NCBI RefSeq assembly: GCF_036488675.1
Contig: NZ_CP133148.1
Location: forward strand, 1,798,001-1,862,000
From: Sinorhizobium chiapasense
Lineage (GTDB): Bacteria > Pseudomonadota > Alphaproteobacteria > Rhizobiales > Rhizobiaceae
Direction of reading: 5' to 3'
Length of the DNA stretch: 64,000 nt
Shown in pieces: positions 36,989 through 47,198 of the stretch; position 1 is the first letter of the stretch; each line of letters starts with the position of its first letter. The position numbers were made by a program, and so were the translations under genes. The notes under the pieces are model-generated. The model worked only from the letters and a program-made list of their open reading frames with translations, was not told the origin of the DNA and did not search any database.

Positions 36989-37058
36989 AACGACATTGCG
37001 CAAGTCCGATGCGCGGTGGCGGCGTAACTATCTGAACCTGTGAAGCCCGGAGACCCCG

Positions 37059-38039
37059 ATGACATCGACGCCTGCCCTCTTCTTTGCATCCACCGTCCTT
37101 TTGTCCGCGCCGGCCTTGGCGGCGGGACCGAATGTGGTGGCTTCAATCAAGCCTGTCCACTCGCTGGTCGCATCGATCATGGAGGGAGTCGGCGAACCAT
37201 CACTCATCGTCGAGGGCGGCGCCTCGCCGCACACCTACAACATGAAGCCCTCGAATGCGGCGGCGTTGCAGGCGGCGAACGTGGTGTTCTGGGTTGGCCA
37301 CGGCCTCGAAGCCTTCCTGGAAAAGCCGCTCGAAGCACTCGGCAGCAGCGCCAAGGTGGTGGAACTCAGCGAAGCGCCCGGCCTCGAGAAGCTGAAATTC
37401 CGCGAGGGCGGTGCGTTCGAGGCACACGCGCATGAGGACGAAGATCATGAAGGCGAGGCGCATGGTGCCGAAGAAGCCGTGCATGATGGGCACGAGCACG
37501 AGGAGCATGCAGAGGGCGAGTTCGACATGCATATGTGGCTCGACCCGATGAACGCCAAGGCGATGGCCGCCGAGATCGAAAAGGCGCTCACCGAGGCCGA
37601 CCCGGACAATTCCTCTGCCTATGAGGCCAATCTGGCCAAGCTCAGCCATCGGCTGGACGCCCTGAACAAACAGCTCGCCGAGACGGTGGCGCCGGTCCAG
37701 GACAAGCCTTTCGTCGTCTTCCACGACGCCTACCAGTATTTCGAGCATCGCTACAAGGTGCGGGTCGCCGGCTCCATCACCGTCAGCCCCGAAGTGCTGC
37801 CCGGCGCGGAACGGCTTTCGGAAATCCGGGCCAAGATCAAGGAGCTGGGCGCGACCTGCGTCTTTGCCGAACCGCAGTTCGAGCCGAAGCTGATCAACGT
37901 CGTCATCGAGGGCACTCCGGCAAAATCCGGAACGCTCGACCCGGAGGCGGCAACGCTCGATGCCGGGCCGGATCTCTATTTCCAGCTGATGGAGAACATC
38001 GGCGCGTCTCTGAAATCCTGCCTCGCTTCGGCGAGCTAG
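37059..38039 (+). CDS. znuA: Zinc ABC transporter periplasmic binding protein ZnuA
   Basis: A 326-residue cluster A-I binding protein. Signal peptide MTSTPALFFASTVLLSAPAL AA. Zinc ligands follow the family pattern: ASPHTYNMKPS, a second His in FDMHMWLDP, HDAYQYFEH and the C-terminal Asp region. Between ligands 1 and 2 is a His/Asp/Glu-rich loop (HAHEDEDHEGEAHG, HDGHEHEEHAEGE) typical of zinc-specific members. It captures zinc for ZnuBC. Its promoter lies in the shared 149-base gap with znuC. Confidence 0.96.
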   Translation: MTSTPALFFASTVLLSAPALAAGPNVVASIKPVHSLVASIMEGVGEPSLIVEGGASPHTYNMKPSNAAALQAANVVFWVGHGLEAFLEKPLEALGSSAKVVELSEAPGLEKLKFREGGAFEAHAHEDEDHEGEAHGAEEAVHDGHEHEEHAEGEFDMHMWLDPMNAKAMAAEIEKALTEADPDNSSAYEANLAKLSHRLDALNKQLAETVAPVQDKPFVVFHDAYQYFEHRYKVRVAGSITVSPEVLPGAERLSEIRAKIKELGATCVFAEPQFEPKLINVVIEGTPAKSGTLDPEAATLDAGPDLYFQLMENIGASLKSCLASAS

Positions 38040-38154
38040 AGCGGGATAAGGAAAAGTGTGTGCGGTTTTCCGCCCGCATCCCGCTCTAACTTATTAGAAT
38101 CGATCACGTTCATGATTTTAGGTCGATTCGACCTAAAATCATCGTGATCTAAGG
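38039..38154. repeat. Intergenic palindromic repeat, family S copy 2
   Basis: GAGCGGGATAAGGAAAAGTG ... CCGCATCCCGCTCTAA forms the first hairpin; CGATCACGTTCATGATTTTA GGTCG / CGACCTAAAATCATCGTGAT forms the second. It begins at the last base of the znuA stop codon. Confidence 0.85.
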
Positions 38155-38253
38155 TCGTCCTCCATGACGGCGAAGGCGGGTCCTCGGGTCCCGCCTTTTC
38201 TCTGCCCTGAAGGAGGCGGCTAATAGGCCGCCGCCTCTTCAAACTTCTGGGGG

Positions 38254-38623
38254 TCAGTGAGTCGCGGCGAGACCGACGATCACGCCGGTCGCCAGGCTGA
38301 TCAGCAGGAAGTCATTGTCGACGCGCACCCATTGCTGGCCGCGTGGCGGCGTACGCAGCTTGTAACGGCGGTAGTCACGAACGTAGGCCATGTGGCGACG
38401 CTCGGCCGGGCTCAAGCGATGGCCGCGCGCCCAGCGATGCTTCTTGATGATCACCCGCTTTTCGACAGTCTTGTCGACGTGCTTGTACATGTGGCGGTCG
38501 ACAGACCTGGACCGGTAACGGTCATGCGCCTGCGCAAACCTCGAAAGATCCGGACGATTGGGCGAAAGCCATTGGGCTCGCCAGGAAGGAACTGGCCACC
38601 AGGGCAATGATGAGACGTTTCAT
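38254..38623 (-). pseudogene. RcnB-like small secreted protein, frameshifted
   Basis: A clear start at 38623 (AAGGAAG upstream) opens a signal peptide, MKRLIIALVASSFLASPMAF A, but this frame stops after about 33 codons. The mature part of an RcnB-family protein is in the +1 frame: SPNRPDLSRFAQAHDR, KRVIIKKHRWARGHRLSPAE, and the terminal RGQQWVRVDNDFLLISLATG. The switch is needed near 38560-38600. RcnB proteins modulate nickel/cobalt homeostasis in the periplasm. Either the gene is inactivated by a one-base insertion (or two-base deletion) or the sequence has an error. Confidence 0.7.
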
Positions 38624-38752
38624 GAGGGGCTTCCTTTCGTTGTCTGCCCCTCGAAACTAAAGGTCCCTTCCTGAACCGAACATGAAACGTCGCATTACAT
38701 TTATGTAATGATAACCGTCGCTTATGATTGTTTCCTTATAAATTGAATTCGC

Positions 38753-40372
38753 TCAAACAAGCGGCTGATAACGAAAATGATCGAAATCGGCCGGCAGTGC
38801 GCTGCCCGAGGTGTCGAAGGCGAACATGCCGGCGAAAGCGCCGGTGAACGAGCCGTGCTCGCCCCGCCCGCCTTCGTCGGAAACGACGCCGGCGTCGAGC
38901 ACCGGGCCGATCGCCTGCCATGTGTCGCGCTCCGTCGCCCGCCAGAAGAACTGGAGATCGTTGTCGCGCACTTCCATCGCGAGTTGGATCGGTCCATCCG
39001 GAACCGCGACGCCGCTGCCCGCCGGGAACGCCAGCCGGCCATGCGGAAAATCGCCGGGGCACGAGAGGATCGTTACGACCCGTCCGAGCTTTTCATGCCA
39101 GGTGACGCCCAATGCGTGGAACTTGTGCCTGTTGTAGTAATGCGTCAGGCCGGCCACCTGCTGGTAGGTCTCGGGCGCAAACTCGACGACGGTCTCGGCC
39201 CGGAACGAATGATGCTCCTGCCGCCGCGCCACCAGTGCCTGCTCGAACCAACTGCCGATGCTTTCCCGGCCAAAGAGCCTGAGGTGCCCTCCCCGCCACG
39301 TCAGCGAGAAGATGCGCTCGGCGAAAGGCGTGCGCAGCCACTGCAACTCGACGGGAAGCTCGGCCTCGTCGAAATCGCTCTCGACCACGCCTGGCCGCGC
39401 GACGACGCTCGTGCCCGCCGGCGCCGGAACAGTGACGTCCGGGACCGTGCCGCCGTTTTCAAGGTAAAGCCAGCCATCCTCGCGCCAGACGCATCTCTGC
39501 AGCGCCGTCTCGCGGCCGAGGGTGCAGCGGCGCTGCGGAGGCAGCGGACGCCCGCAGAGATGGGTGTGATAGGCCTGACCGTCCGGCGTCTCGACATACT
39601 GGCCGTGCCCCGCCCGCTGCAGCGCGGCCTCGGGATGATCCTTCGAGGTGATGAGATGGGTGTTCGGATGCATCTCGTAGGGCCCGTCGATGGTGCGCGA
39701 GCGCGCCATCGTCACCGCATGGTCATAGCCGGTGCCACCCTCGGCAGTCGTCAGGTAATACCAGCCGTTGCGCTTGAAGAGATGCGGTCCCTCGACGAGA
39801 CCGAGCGAACTACCGGCGAAGATGTTCTTGACCGGACCGACGAGGCGGCGGGTGCGCTCATCCCACTCCTGAAGGAGAATGCCGTCGAAAGCCGGGCTCT
39901 TCGGCGCGCCGCCGAAACTCTCGGTGCGATGATTCCACTGCATGTTGATGAACCACTTGCGACCGTCGTCGTCGTGGAAGAGCGAGGGGTCGAAGCCGGA
40001 GGAATTCACATAGACCGGATCGGACCAGGTCGCCTCCACCGCCTCCGCCGTAACGATGTAGTTGTGCGCGTCCTTGAAGTTGCCATCGAAGCGCTTGACG
40101 TCAGTATAGACCAGCCAGAACAGCCCACCTGAATAGGACAGGCACGGCGCCCAGATGCCGCAGCTATCGGGATTGCCGCGCATGTCGAGCTGACTTGCCC
40201 GCTCCAGCGGCCGGCGCACGAGCCGCCAGTTCACAAGATCGCGTGAGTGGTGGATCTGCACGCCCGGGTACCATTCGAAGGTCGAAGTGGCGATGTAATA
40301 ATCGTCGCCGACGCGGCAGATCGACGGGTCCGGGTTGAAGCCCGGAAGGATCGGGTTTTGGATCGCAGCCAT
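38753..40372 (-). CDS. Glycoside hydrolase family 43 (beta-xylosidase/arabinofuranosidase type)
   Basis: A 539-residue enzyme. The N-terminal five-bladed propeller holds the catalytic base in NPILPGFNPDPSICRVGDDY, the pKa-modulating Asp in GFDPSLFHDDDG and the acid Glu in LGLVEGPHLFKR. The C-terminal 200 residues form the concanavalin-like domain common in GH43 beta-xylosidases. No signal peptide, so it acts on imported oligosaccharides such as xylo- or arabino-oligomers. Start at MAAIQNPI (40372), with GAGG upstream. No transporter adjoins it, and a family S repeat lies directly upstream. Confidence 0.92.
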   Translation of the reverse strand: MAAIQNPILPGFNPDPSICRVGDDYYIATSTFEWYPGVQIHHSRDLVNWRLVRRPLERASQLDMRGNPDSCGIWAPCLSYSGGLFWLVYTDVKRFDGNFKDAHNYIVTAEAVEATWSDPVYVNSSGFDPSLFHDDDGRKWFINMQWNHRTESFGGAPKSPAFDGILLQEWDERTRRLVGPVKNIFAGSSLGLVEGPHLFKRNGWYYLTTAEGGTGYDHAVTMARSRTIDGPYEMHPNTHLITSKDHPEAALQRAGHGQYVETPDGQAYHTHLCGRPLPPQRRCTLGRETALQRCVWREDGWLYLENGGTVPDVTVPAPAGTSVVARPGVVESDFDEAELPVELQWLRTPFAERIFSLTWRGGHLRLFGRESIGSWFEQALVARRQEHHSFRAETVVEFAPETYQQVAGLTHYYNRHKFHALGVTWHEKLGRVVTILSCPGDFPHGRLAFPAGSGVAVPDGPIQLAMEVRDNDLQFFWRATERDTWQAIGPVLDAGVVSDEGGRGEHGSFTGAFAGMFAFDTSGSALPADFDHFRYQPLV

Positions 40373-40386
40373 GTCTTGCCTCTTCC

Positions 40387-40500
40387 CTAGATCACGATGA
40401 TTTTGGGTCGAATCGACCAAAAATCATAAACGTGATCGATTCTCATAAGTTGGAGCGGGATGCGGGCGGAAAACCGCGCAAACTTTTCCTCATCCGCTCC
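40387..40500. repeat. Intergenic palindromic repeat, family S copy 3 (inverted)
   Basis: CTAGATCACGATGATTTTGG GTCG / CGACCAAAAATCATAAACG TGATC, then GAGCGGGATGCGGGCGGAAA ... TTCCTCATCCGCTC. Opposite orientation to copies 1 and 2. It occupies the promoter-proximal region of the GH43 gene. Confidence 0.85.
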
Positions 40501-40843
40501 AGATTCTCGGCGAGCGCATCCAGCCTGAAACTCCGAAGCGTTTCAAGACCCCGTCACACGGTGCCTGTGCAGAAAGGAGCAGGTCGAAAGGTCCTGCTCC
40601 CGAATCGCGTCAAGCATGAAGGAAACCGATGACCATTCTGTGGAGCGCGACTGTGGAGAAACAGCGAACGCCACGTTCCCCTGCCTAAGACTTGGGCATT
40701 TTCCATCGACCCATATTCGACTTTCGTCTGAGACCGTCTCGCTATCCCGGAAAATCGGGCATCGGGCTTGAAAGGAGGCTTGAAATCGGCACTGTGACTG
40801 TGCTTGGCGAAAGATAAAAACAGCCATTGCGGGGAGGAACTTG
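40501..40843. other. Promoter region of the TRAP permease operon
   Basis: No gene is seen. It contains the motif TTCGACTTTCGTCTGAG (40716-40732), also found in the promoter region of the TRAP binding-protein gene, and GGGGAGG just before the dctQ-type start. Confidence 0.6.
40716..40732 (+). promoter_or_regulatory. Shared TRAP promoter motif, copy 1
   Basis: TTCGACTTTCGTCTGAG, 112 bases upstream of the small TRAP permease start. The GACTTTCGTC core is a quasi-palindrome of GAC/GTC half-sites, the kind of site bound by NarL/FixJ-type regulators. A 15/17 match lies at 44757-44773. Confidence 0.5.
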
Positions 40844-41419
40844 ATGAAACCGTTACTCGGCTTCAGCCGATTGATCGACACCATCACCGAGAATATCGGC
40901 AAGGCGGTCGGCTGGCTCATTCTGGTCGCCGTGCTCGTCAGCGCCGGCAATGCCGTCATCCGGAAAATCTTCAACATGTCATCGAATGCCTGGCTTGAGG
41001 CACAATGGTACCTCTTCGGGGCAGCCTTCATGTTTGCTGCGGCCTATACCCTCAGCCAGAACGAGCACATTCGCATCGACGTCGTCTACGGCAGTTTCTC
41101 GCGCCGCGTGCAGCATTGGATCGACCTCTTCGGTCACGTCTTCTTCCTGATGCCGTTCGTGCTGCTCATGCTCTATTATCTCGTACCCTACGTCCGCATG
41201 TCCTATGTGTCCGGCGAAGTCTCGTCGAGCGCAGGCGGGCTGATCATCTGGCCCGCCAAGGCCATCCTGCTCATCGGTTTCGTGCTGCTCGCACTGCAGG
41301 GTGTTTCGGAAATCATCAAGAAGATCGCGATCATGACGGGAAATATGGAGGATCCGACCCCCTATGCGGCGACGCACGCGCCGCTTGACGAAGCTGTAGG
41401 TCCGGAGGTGCGCTCGTGA
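40844..41419 (+). CDS. TRAP transporter small permease (DctQ family)
   Basis: A 191-residue protein with four membrane helices and the DctQ signature around LEAQWYLFGAAFMFAAAYTL SQNEHIRIDV. GGGGAGG precedes ATG 40844. Its stop overlaps the GTG of the large permease (GTGA). By similarity of the partner binding protein it belongs to a 2-oxoacid (pyruvate-type) TRAP system driven by a sodium or proton gradient. Confidence 0.92.
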   Translation: MKPLLGFSRLIDTITENIGKAVGWLILVAVLVSAGNAVIRKIFNMSSNAWLEAQWYLFGAAFMFAAAYTLSQNEHIRIDVVYGSFSRRVQHWIDLFGHVFFLMPFVLLMLYYLVPYVRMSYVSGEVSSSAGGLIIWPAKAILLIGFVLLALQGVSEIIKKIAIMTGNMEDPTPYAATHAPLDEAVGPEVRS

Positions 41420-43206
41420 TTGAGTTCATTGCTGAAAACCTGGCACCGATCATGTTCGTATCGCTGATCGTGTTCCTGATGCTGGGTTATCCCGTTGCCT
41501 TCTCGCTCGCCGCCAACGGCCTCCTGTTTTTCATCATCGGCGTGGAACTCGCACCGCTTTCGGATTCGATCAACCTCTCCTGGCCGCTGCTCAACGCGCT
41601 GCCGGAACGGTTCTGGGGGGTGATGTCCAACGACACACTGCTGGCCATCCCCTTCTTCACGTTCATGGGCATCGTGCTCGAAAAATCCGGCATGGCCGAG
41701 GACCTGCTCGACACGATCGGCCAGCTCTTCGGCCCGGTCCGCGGGGGTCTTGCCTATGCGGTCATCTTCGTTGGCGCGCTGCTTGCGGCAACCACCGGCG
41801 TGGTGGCGGCCTCGGTCATCGCCATGGGTTTGATCTCGCTGCCAATCATGCTGCGCTACGGCTACGACCGGCGCGTGGCGTCCGGCGTCATCGCCGCCTC
41901 CGGCACGCTTGCCCAGATCATTCCGCCGTCGCTCGTGCTGATCGTCCTTGCCGACCAGCTCGGTCGTTCTGTCGGCGACATGTATGCCGGCGCGCTTGTT
42001 CCAGGTCTCGTGCTGACCGGCCTGTACATGCTGTATATTCTGCTGATGTCGTTCCTGAAACGCGACTCGATGCCGGCGCTGCCGCTCGAAGCGCGCACGC
42101 TCGGATCCGGGGTCACGTCGCTCGCCATCGCGTTCATCGTCGCGGCCGGCATCGCCTACGCGGCTCACGTCTATCTCTCGCCGACGCAAGGCGAGAACGC
42201 CGACATTCTCGGGGCGACGGTTGGCGTCGCGTTCATCTACGTCGTCGCTCTCATCGACCGGGCACTCAAGATCAATGCACTGTCCCGGCTGGCCCAGCAG
42301 GTCATCATCGTCCTGATCCCGCCGTTGGCGCTGATCTTCCTGGTGCTCGGCACCATTTTCCTCGGCATTGCGACGCCGACGGAAGGCGGAGCCATGGGCG
42401 CGGTCGGCGCCCTGATCATGGCGGCCGCCAAGGGTCGGCTCGGTCTCGATGTCGTCCGCGGGGCGCTGACGGCCACGACGCGCCTCTCCGCCTTCGTGCT
42501 GTTCATCCTGATCGGCGCGCGCGTCTTCTCGCTGACTTTCTACGGCGTCAACGGGCATATCTGGGTGGAACACCTGCTGACGGCGATGCCGGGCGGCGAA
42601 ACCGGCTTCCTGATCGCTGTCAACCTGCTTGTCTTCTTCCTGGCGTTCTTCCTCGATTTCTTCGAGCTCGCCTTCATAATCGTGCCGCTGCTCGCACCGG
42701 CGGCCGACAAGCTCGGGATCGACCTCATCTGGTTCGGCGTGCTGCTCGGCATCAACATGCAGACGAGCTTCATGCACCCGCCGTTCGGCTTCGCGCTCTT
42801 CTACCTGCGCTCGGTCGCGGCCAGGGTGCCCTATCTCGACAAGGTGACCGGCAAGATGACCCAACCGGTCACCACCGGTCAGATCTATTGGGGTGCGGTG
42901 CCTTTCGTCGGCATCCAGATCCTCATGGTCGCTCTGACGATCATGTTCCCGCAGATGGTCATGCACTACAAGGGAAGCGGCGCGGCCGTCGATCCGTCCA
43001 CAATCAAGATCGAGGTGCCGGGCTTCGGAACGGGTGGCGGCGGACTGACCCTCCCCGACAACGGTGGCCTCGGTCTTCCGGGTGGCTTGCAACTGCCAGG
43101 CGGCAGCCCGCTCGACGGCGGTCAGCAGCCGGCCCAGCCGAACAATCCACCCGCCCAGGAGAACAAGCCGGCGACCGATCTCAGCGCGCCGCCCAAGTTC
43201 AACTGA
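41416..43206 (+). CDS. TRAP transporter large permease (DctM family) with Gly/Pro-rich tail
   Basis: A 596-residue permease with about 12-14 helices; typical DctM proteins are about 430-450. Family motifs include FFTFMGIVLEKSGMAEDLLD near residue 80, GVVAASVIAMGLISLPIML, and ATPTEGGAMGAVGALIMAA near residue 320. Two additional helices sit in the middle (about residues 230-300). The last 65 residues are a low-complexity Gly/Pro/Gln tail (GFGTGGGGLTLPDNGGLG, QQPAQPNNPPAQENKPA). GTG start overlaps the small permease. An intrinsic terminator follows at 43258. Confidence 0.92.
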   Translation: MIEFIAENLAPIMFVSLIVFLMLGYPVAFSLAANGLLFFIIGVELAPLSDSINLSWPLLNALPERFWGVMSNDTLLAIPFFTFMGIVLEKSGMAEDLLDTIGQLFGPVRGGLAYAVIFVGALLAATTGVVAASVIAMGLISLPIMLRYGYDRRVASGVIAASGTLAQIIPPSLVLIVLADQLGRSVGDMYAGALVPGLVLTGLYMLYILLMSFLKRDSMPALPLEARTLGSGVTSLAIAFIVAAGIAYAAHVYLSPTQGENADILGATVGVAFIYVVALIDRALKINALSRLAQQVIIVLIPPLALIFLVLGTIFLGIATPTEGGAMGAVGALIMAAAKGRLGLDVVRGALTATTRLSAFVLFILIGARVFSLTFYGVNGHIWVEHLLTAMPGGETGFLIAVNLLVFFLAFFLDFFELAFIIVPLLAPAADKLGIDLIWFGVLLGINMQTSFMHPPFGFALFYLRSVAARVPYLDKVTGKMTQPVTTGQIYWGAVPFVGIQILMVALTIMFPQMVMHYKGSGAAVDPSTIKIEVPGFGTGGGGLTLPDNGGLGLPGGLQLPGGSPLDGGQQPAQPNNPPAQENKPATDLSAPPKFN

Positions 43207-43257
43207 TGAGGCGATCCGGCCTGAATGTCGCAATGCAGGCCGGCCGACAATAACGAG

Positions 43258-43296
43258 GCCTCCGAATGTCGACGTGGCATTCGGGGGCTTCTTTTT
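43258..43296 (+). terminator. Rho-independent terminator of the TRAP permease operon
   Basis: GCCTCCGAATG, a nine-base loop, CATTCGGGGGC, then TTCTTTTT. The stem has one T-G pair. Confidence 0.88.
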
Positions 43297-43380
43297 CGCC
43301 TGCAATCGCCCCCGCAGTCGCGAATGAGCCCTGATGAGCCTGTCCCAGCATGGCATACCGGTATCTCGAAACACCCTGCA

Positions 43381-43414
43381 AAAGAAAAACCCCGGAGCCA
43401 AGCCCCGGGGTTTT
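43381..43414 (-). terminator. Rho-independent terminator of the TRAP binding-protein gene
   Basis: On the - strand: AACCCCGG, nine-base loop, CCGGGGTT, then TTTCTTT. A T tract also follows on the + strand, so it can act in both directions between the convergent genes. Confidence 0.88.
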
Positions 43415-43442
43415 CCGTTTTTTGATGATGATATGGAGCCGC

Positions 43443-44831
<1,389 letters not shown>

Positions 44832-45860
44832 TTAGAGCTCCGCCGACTTGGCCCAGAGGTTGATATCGGCCTCGCGCGCATAGAGATCGATCTCGGCCAG
44901 TTCTTCCGCCGTGAAGCTGTCGTTTTCGAGCGCCTTGACGCAATCGAAGATCTGCGCGGACCGGCTGGCGCCGATCAGAGCCGAGGTAATACGCCCGCCG
45001 CGCAGCACCCAGGCAAGCGCCATCTGCGCCAGCGTCTGGCCTCGGCGTTCGGCAATACCGTTCAACTTGCGGATATTGTCGATGATCGCCGGACGGATGA
45101 AATCCTTCTTGAGGAAGTGGTTCTGGGCCGCGCGGCTGTCCTGAGGGATCCCGTTCAGATACTTCGTCGTCAGCATGCCCTGGGCGAGCGGCGAGAAGAC
45201 GATCGAGCCGATGCCGAGATCTTCGAGCGTATCGATTAGCCCGTCGTCCTCGACCCAGCGGTTGAGCATGGAATAGCTCGGCTGGTGGATCAGGCACGGC
45301 GTGCCGAGATCCTTGAGGATTGTTGCCGCCTCACGGGTGCGCTGTGAATTATAGGACGAGATGCCGACATAGAGCGCCCGACCGGAACGGACGATATGGT
45401 CGAGCGCGCCACAGGTCTCCTCGAGCGGCGTATCCGGATCGAAGCGGTGGGAATAAAAGATGTCGACATAGTCGAGACCCATGCGCTTCAGGCTCTGGTC
45501 GCAGGAAGCGATCAGATACTTGCGGCTACCCCACTCGCCATAGGGTCCCGGCCACATGTCGTAGCCAGCCTTGGAGGAGATGATCAATTCGTCGCGCAAG
45601 CCGGCGAAGTCGGCGCGCATGATTTCGCCGAAGGCCGTCTCAGCCGATCCGGGCGGCGGACCATAGTTGTTGGCGAGGTCAAAGTGGGTGATGCCGAGAT
45701 CGAAGGCCGTGCGGCACATGTCGACCTTGCGCTCATGCGGCGTGTCGCCGCCGAAATTGTGCCAGAGGCCGAGCGAGATCGCCGGCAATTTCAGCCCGCT
45801 CTTGCCGCAGCGGTTGTATTTCATCTTCTCGTATCGGTTTTCCGCCGGTTGCCAGGCCAT
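44832..45860 (-). CDS. Aldo/keto reductase, YghZ/MgrA type
   Basis: A 342-residue (beta/alpha)8 reductase. Catalytic tetrad regions are visible: FDLANNYGPPPGSAE (Asp, Tyr), SSKAGYDMWPG (Lys) and YVDIFYSHRFD (His). NADPH-binding IGASRSAQIFD is near the C-terminus. The length and KYNRCGKSGLKLPAISLGLW start resemble the L-glyceraldehyde-3-phosphate reductase group (YghZ). It is the last gene of the carbohydrate operon, 187 bases after the Gfo/Idh gene with a palindromic repeat between, so it may be partly uncoupled. Confidence 0.9.
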   Translation of the reverse strand: MAWQPAENRYEKMKYNRCGKSGLKLPAISLGLWHNFGGDTPHERKVDMCRTAFDLGITHFDLANNYGPPPGSAETAFGEIMRADFAGLRDELIISSKAGYDMWPGPYGEWGSRKYLIASCDQSLKRMGLDYVDIFYSHRFDPDTPLEETCGALDHIVRSGRALYVGISSYNSQRTREAATILKDLGTPCLIHQPSYSMLNRWVEDDGLIDTLEDLGIGSIVFSPLAQGMLTTKYLNGIPQDSRAAQNHFLKKDFIRPAIIDNIRKLNGIAERRGQTLAQMALAWVLRGGRITSALIGASRSAQIFDCVKALENDSFTAEELAEIDLYAREADINLWAKSAEL

Positions 45861-45889
45861 TGTCGTATTCCTCTGTTTCGGGTGGGTGT

Positions 45890-46040
45890 TTGGATAGCCC
45901 TCCCCACCCCTTCGCCACAAGAGGGAGGAGCTTGTGGTGCCCGAACTTTTGCCTTTGGGCCTCTCGCTTCCTGGGGTGGGCTGCGGCGAAGGTGAAACGC
46001 CGCAGCCGCTTTCTTCTCGGGTGTTCCTCGTACCTTGGAT
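45890..46040. repeat. Diverged palindromic repeat region
   Basis: CCCTCCCCACCCCTTCGCC, CACAAGAGGGAGGAG and downstream GC-rich hairpins (GGCTGCGGCGAAGG / CGCCGCAGCC) recall the GGGAGGG/CCACAAG palindrome class seen in uvrB and next to cspA. It lies between the Gfo/Idh and aldo/keto reductase genes. Confidence 0.55.
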
Positions 46041-46047
46041 TTCTTGT

Positions 46048-47184
46048 TCAGCGCAGCAGCGCCTGTGCCTCTTCGATGCCAAGAGCGGCCGGCTGCGTGC
46101 AGGTGGTCGAAAGCGTCACGAACCGCCCCTCCTCACCCGACTTCAGGATCGACACCATCACGTCGACGCCGTGCAGCGCGCGGTCCAGCGAGCAGCGCGC
46201 ATCGCGGCCGTTGAGGATGGCGTCCGCCATGTCAGCGAGGCCCGCCGTGCGGTAGTTGGCGATCGGCCCCGCCGGGTGATCCCAGTTGTTGACCGCAAAG
46301 GGATGCTCCCACATTTCGAGGGGCTCGATGTTCTTGTCGCGCCCGCTCCCCTCGACCGTGCCGCCGAAGAAGTTGGGATCCGGCACGAACAGCGATCCTT
46401 CGGTGCCATAGAGCTCCATGTTGGCGTGGCGGTGCGACCAGACATCCCAGCTTGCGGAAAGCGTGATCGTCGCCCCGTTCTGAAACTCGAGCAGGGCATG
46501 GATGTTGGTTGGCGTCTTGACCGGGATGACCTCGCCATTGCGCGGCGCACTCGTGATCGTCCGCGTCTCGTTGGCCATAGACGAGAGCGCAGCGACACGC
46601 TTCACCGGACCGATCAGGTTGATGAGGTTGGCGATGTAATAGGGCCCGAGGTCGAGCACCGGACCACCGCCCGGCAGGAAGAAGAAATCCGGGTTCGGAT
46701 GCCACATCTCCATTCCAGGGCTCATGACGTGGCAGGTTCCCGATGTAATGCGGCCGATCTTGCCGGCGTCGATGTAGTCGCGGGCGAGCTGGTGCGCACC
46801 GCCGAGGAAGGTATCCGGCGCACAGCCGACCGTAAGACCCTTCGCCTTGGCGATTGCCCTGAGTTCCTCGCCCTGCTCCAGCGTCAGGACCAGAGGCTTC
46901 TCCGAATAGACATGCTTTCCGGCTTCGAGGATCGCCTTCGAGACCGGAAAATGCGCGTCCGGGATTGTCAGGTTGACGATGATGTCCACTTCGGGATTGG
47001 CCAGCAGCGCCTCGATGCTCTGCGCCGTCACGTCATATTCGGCGCCCCGCGCCTCGGCCGCTGCCGGATTGATGTCGGCGCAGGCGACCATTCTGATGCC
47101 CTTGAAGAGCGGTGCGAGCCTGAAATAGGTGGTGGAGATGTTGCCGCATCCGATGATGCCGACGCCAAGTTCCTTCGTCTTCAT
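46048..47184 (-). CDS. Gfo/Idh/MocA-family sugar oxidoreductase
   Basis: A 378-residue NAD(P)-dependent enzyme. GVGIIGCGNISTTYFRLAPL is the Rossmann start, and the catalytic-Lys motif is GKHVYSEKPLVLTLEQGEEL. A C-terminal alpha/beta substrate domain includes GGGPVLDLGPYYIANLI. The family oxidises or epimerises sugars and inositols; substrate here is presumably a mannose-related compound given the operon. ATG 47184 is chosen; an in-frame TTG at 47202 would overlap the upstream gene by four bases. Confidence 0.92.
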   Translation of the reverse strand: MKTKELGVGIIGCGNISTTYFRLAPLFKGIRMVACADINPAAAEARGAEYDVTAQSIEALLANPEVDIIVNLTIPDAHFPVSKAILEAGKHVYSEKPLVLTLEQGEELRAIAKAKGLTVGCAPDTFLGGAHQLARDYIDAGKIGRITSGTCHVMSPGMEMWHPNPDFFFLPGGGPVLDLGPYYIANLINLIGPVKRVAALSSMANETRTITSAPRNGEVIPVKTPTNIHALLEFQNGATITLSASWDVWSHRHANMELYGTEGSLFVPDPNFFGGTVEGSGRDKNIEPLEMWEHPFAVNNWDHPAGPIANYRTAGLADMADAILNGRDARCSLDRALHGVDVMVSILKSGEEGRFVTLSTTCTQPAALGIEEAQALLR

Positions 47185-47198
47185 GGTTTTTCCGTTGC

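Noticed and set aside
41362..43401. 679-codon open frame on the - strand opposite the TRAP permease genes
   Set aside because: Shadow of a GC-rich coding strand: composition is Arg/Asp/Gln/His repeats without hydrophobic core, and the + strand encodes clear membrane proteins.
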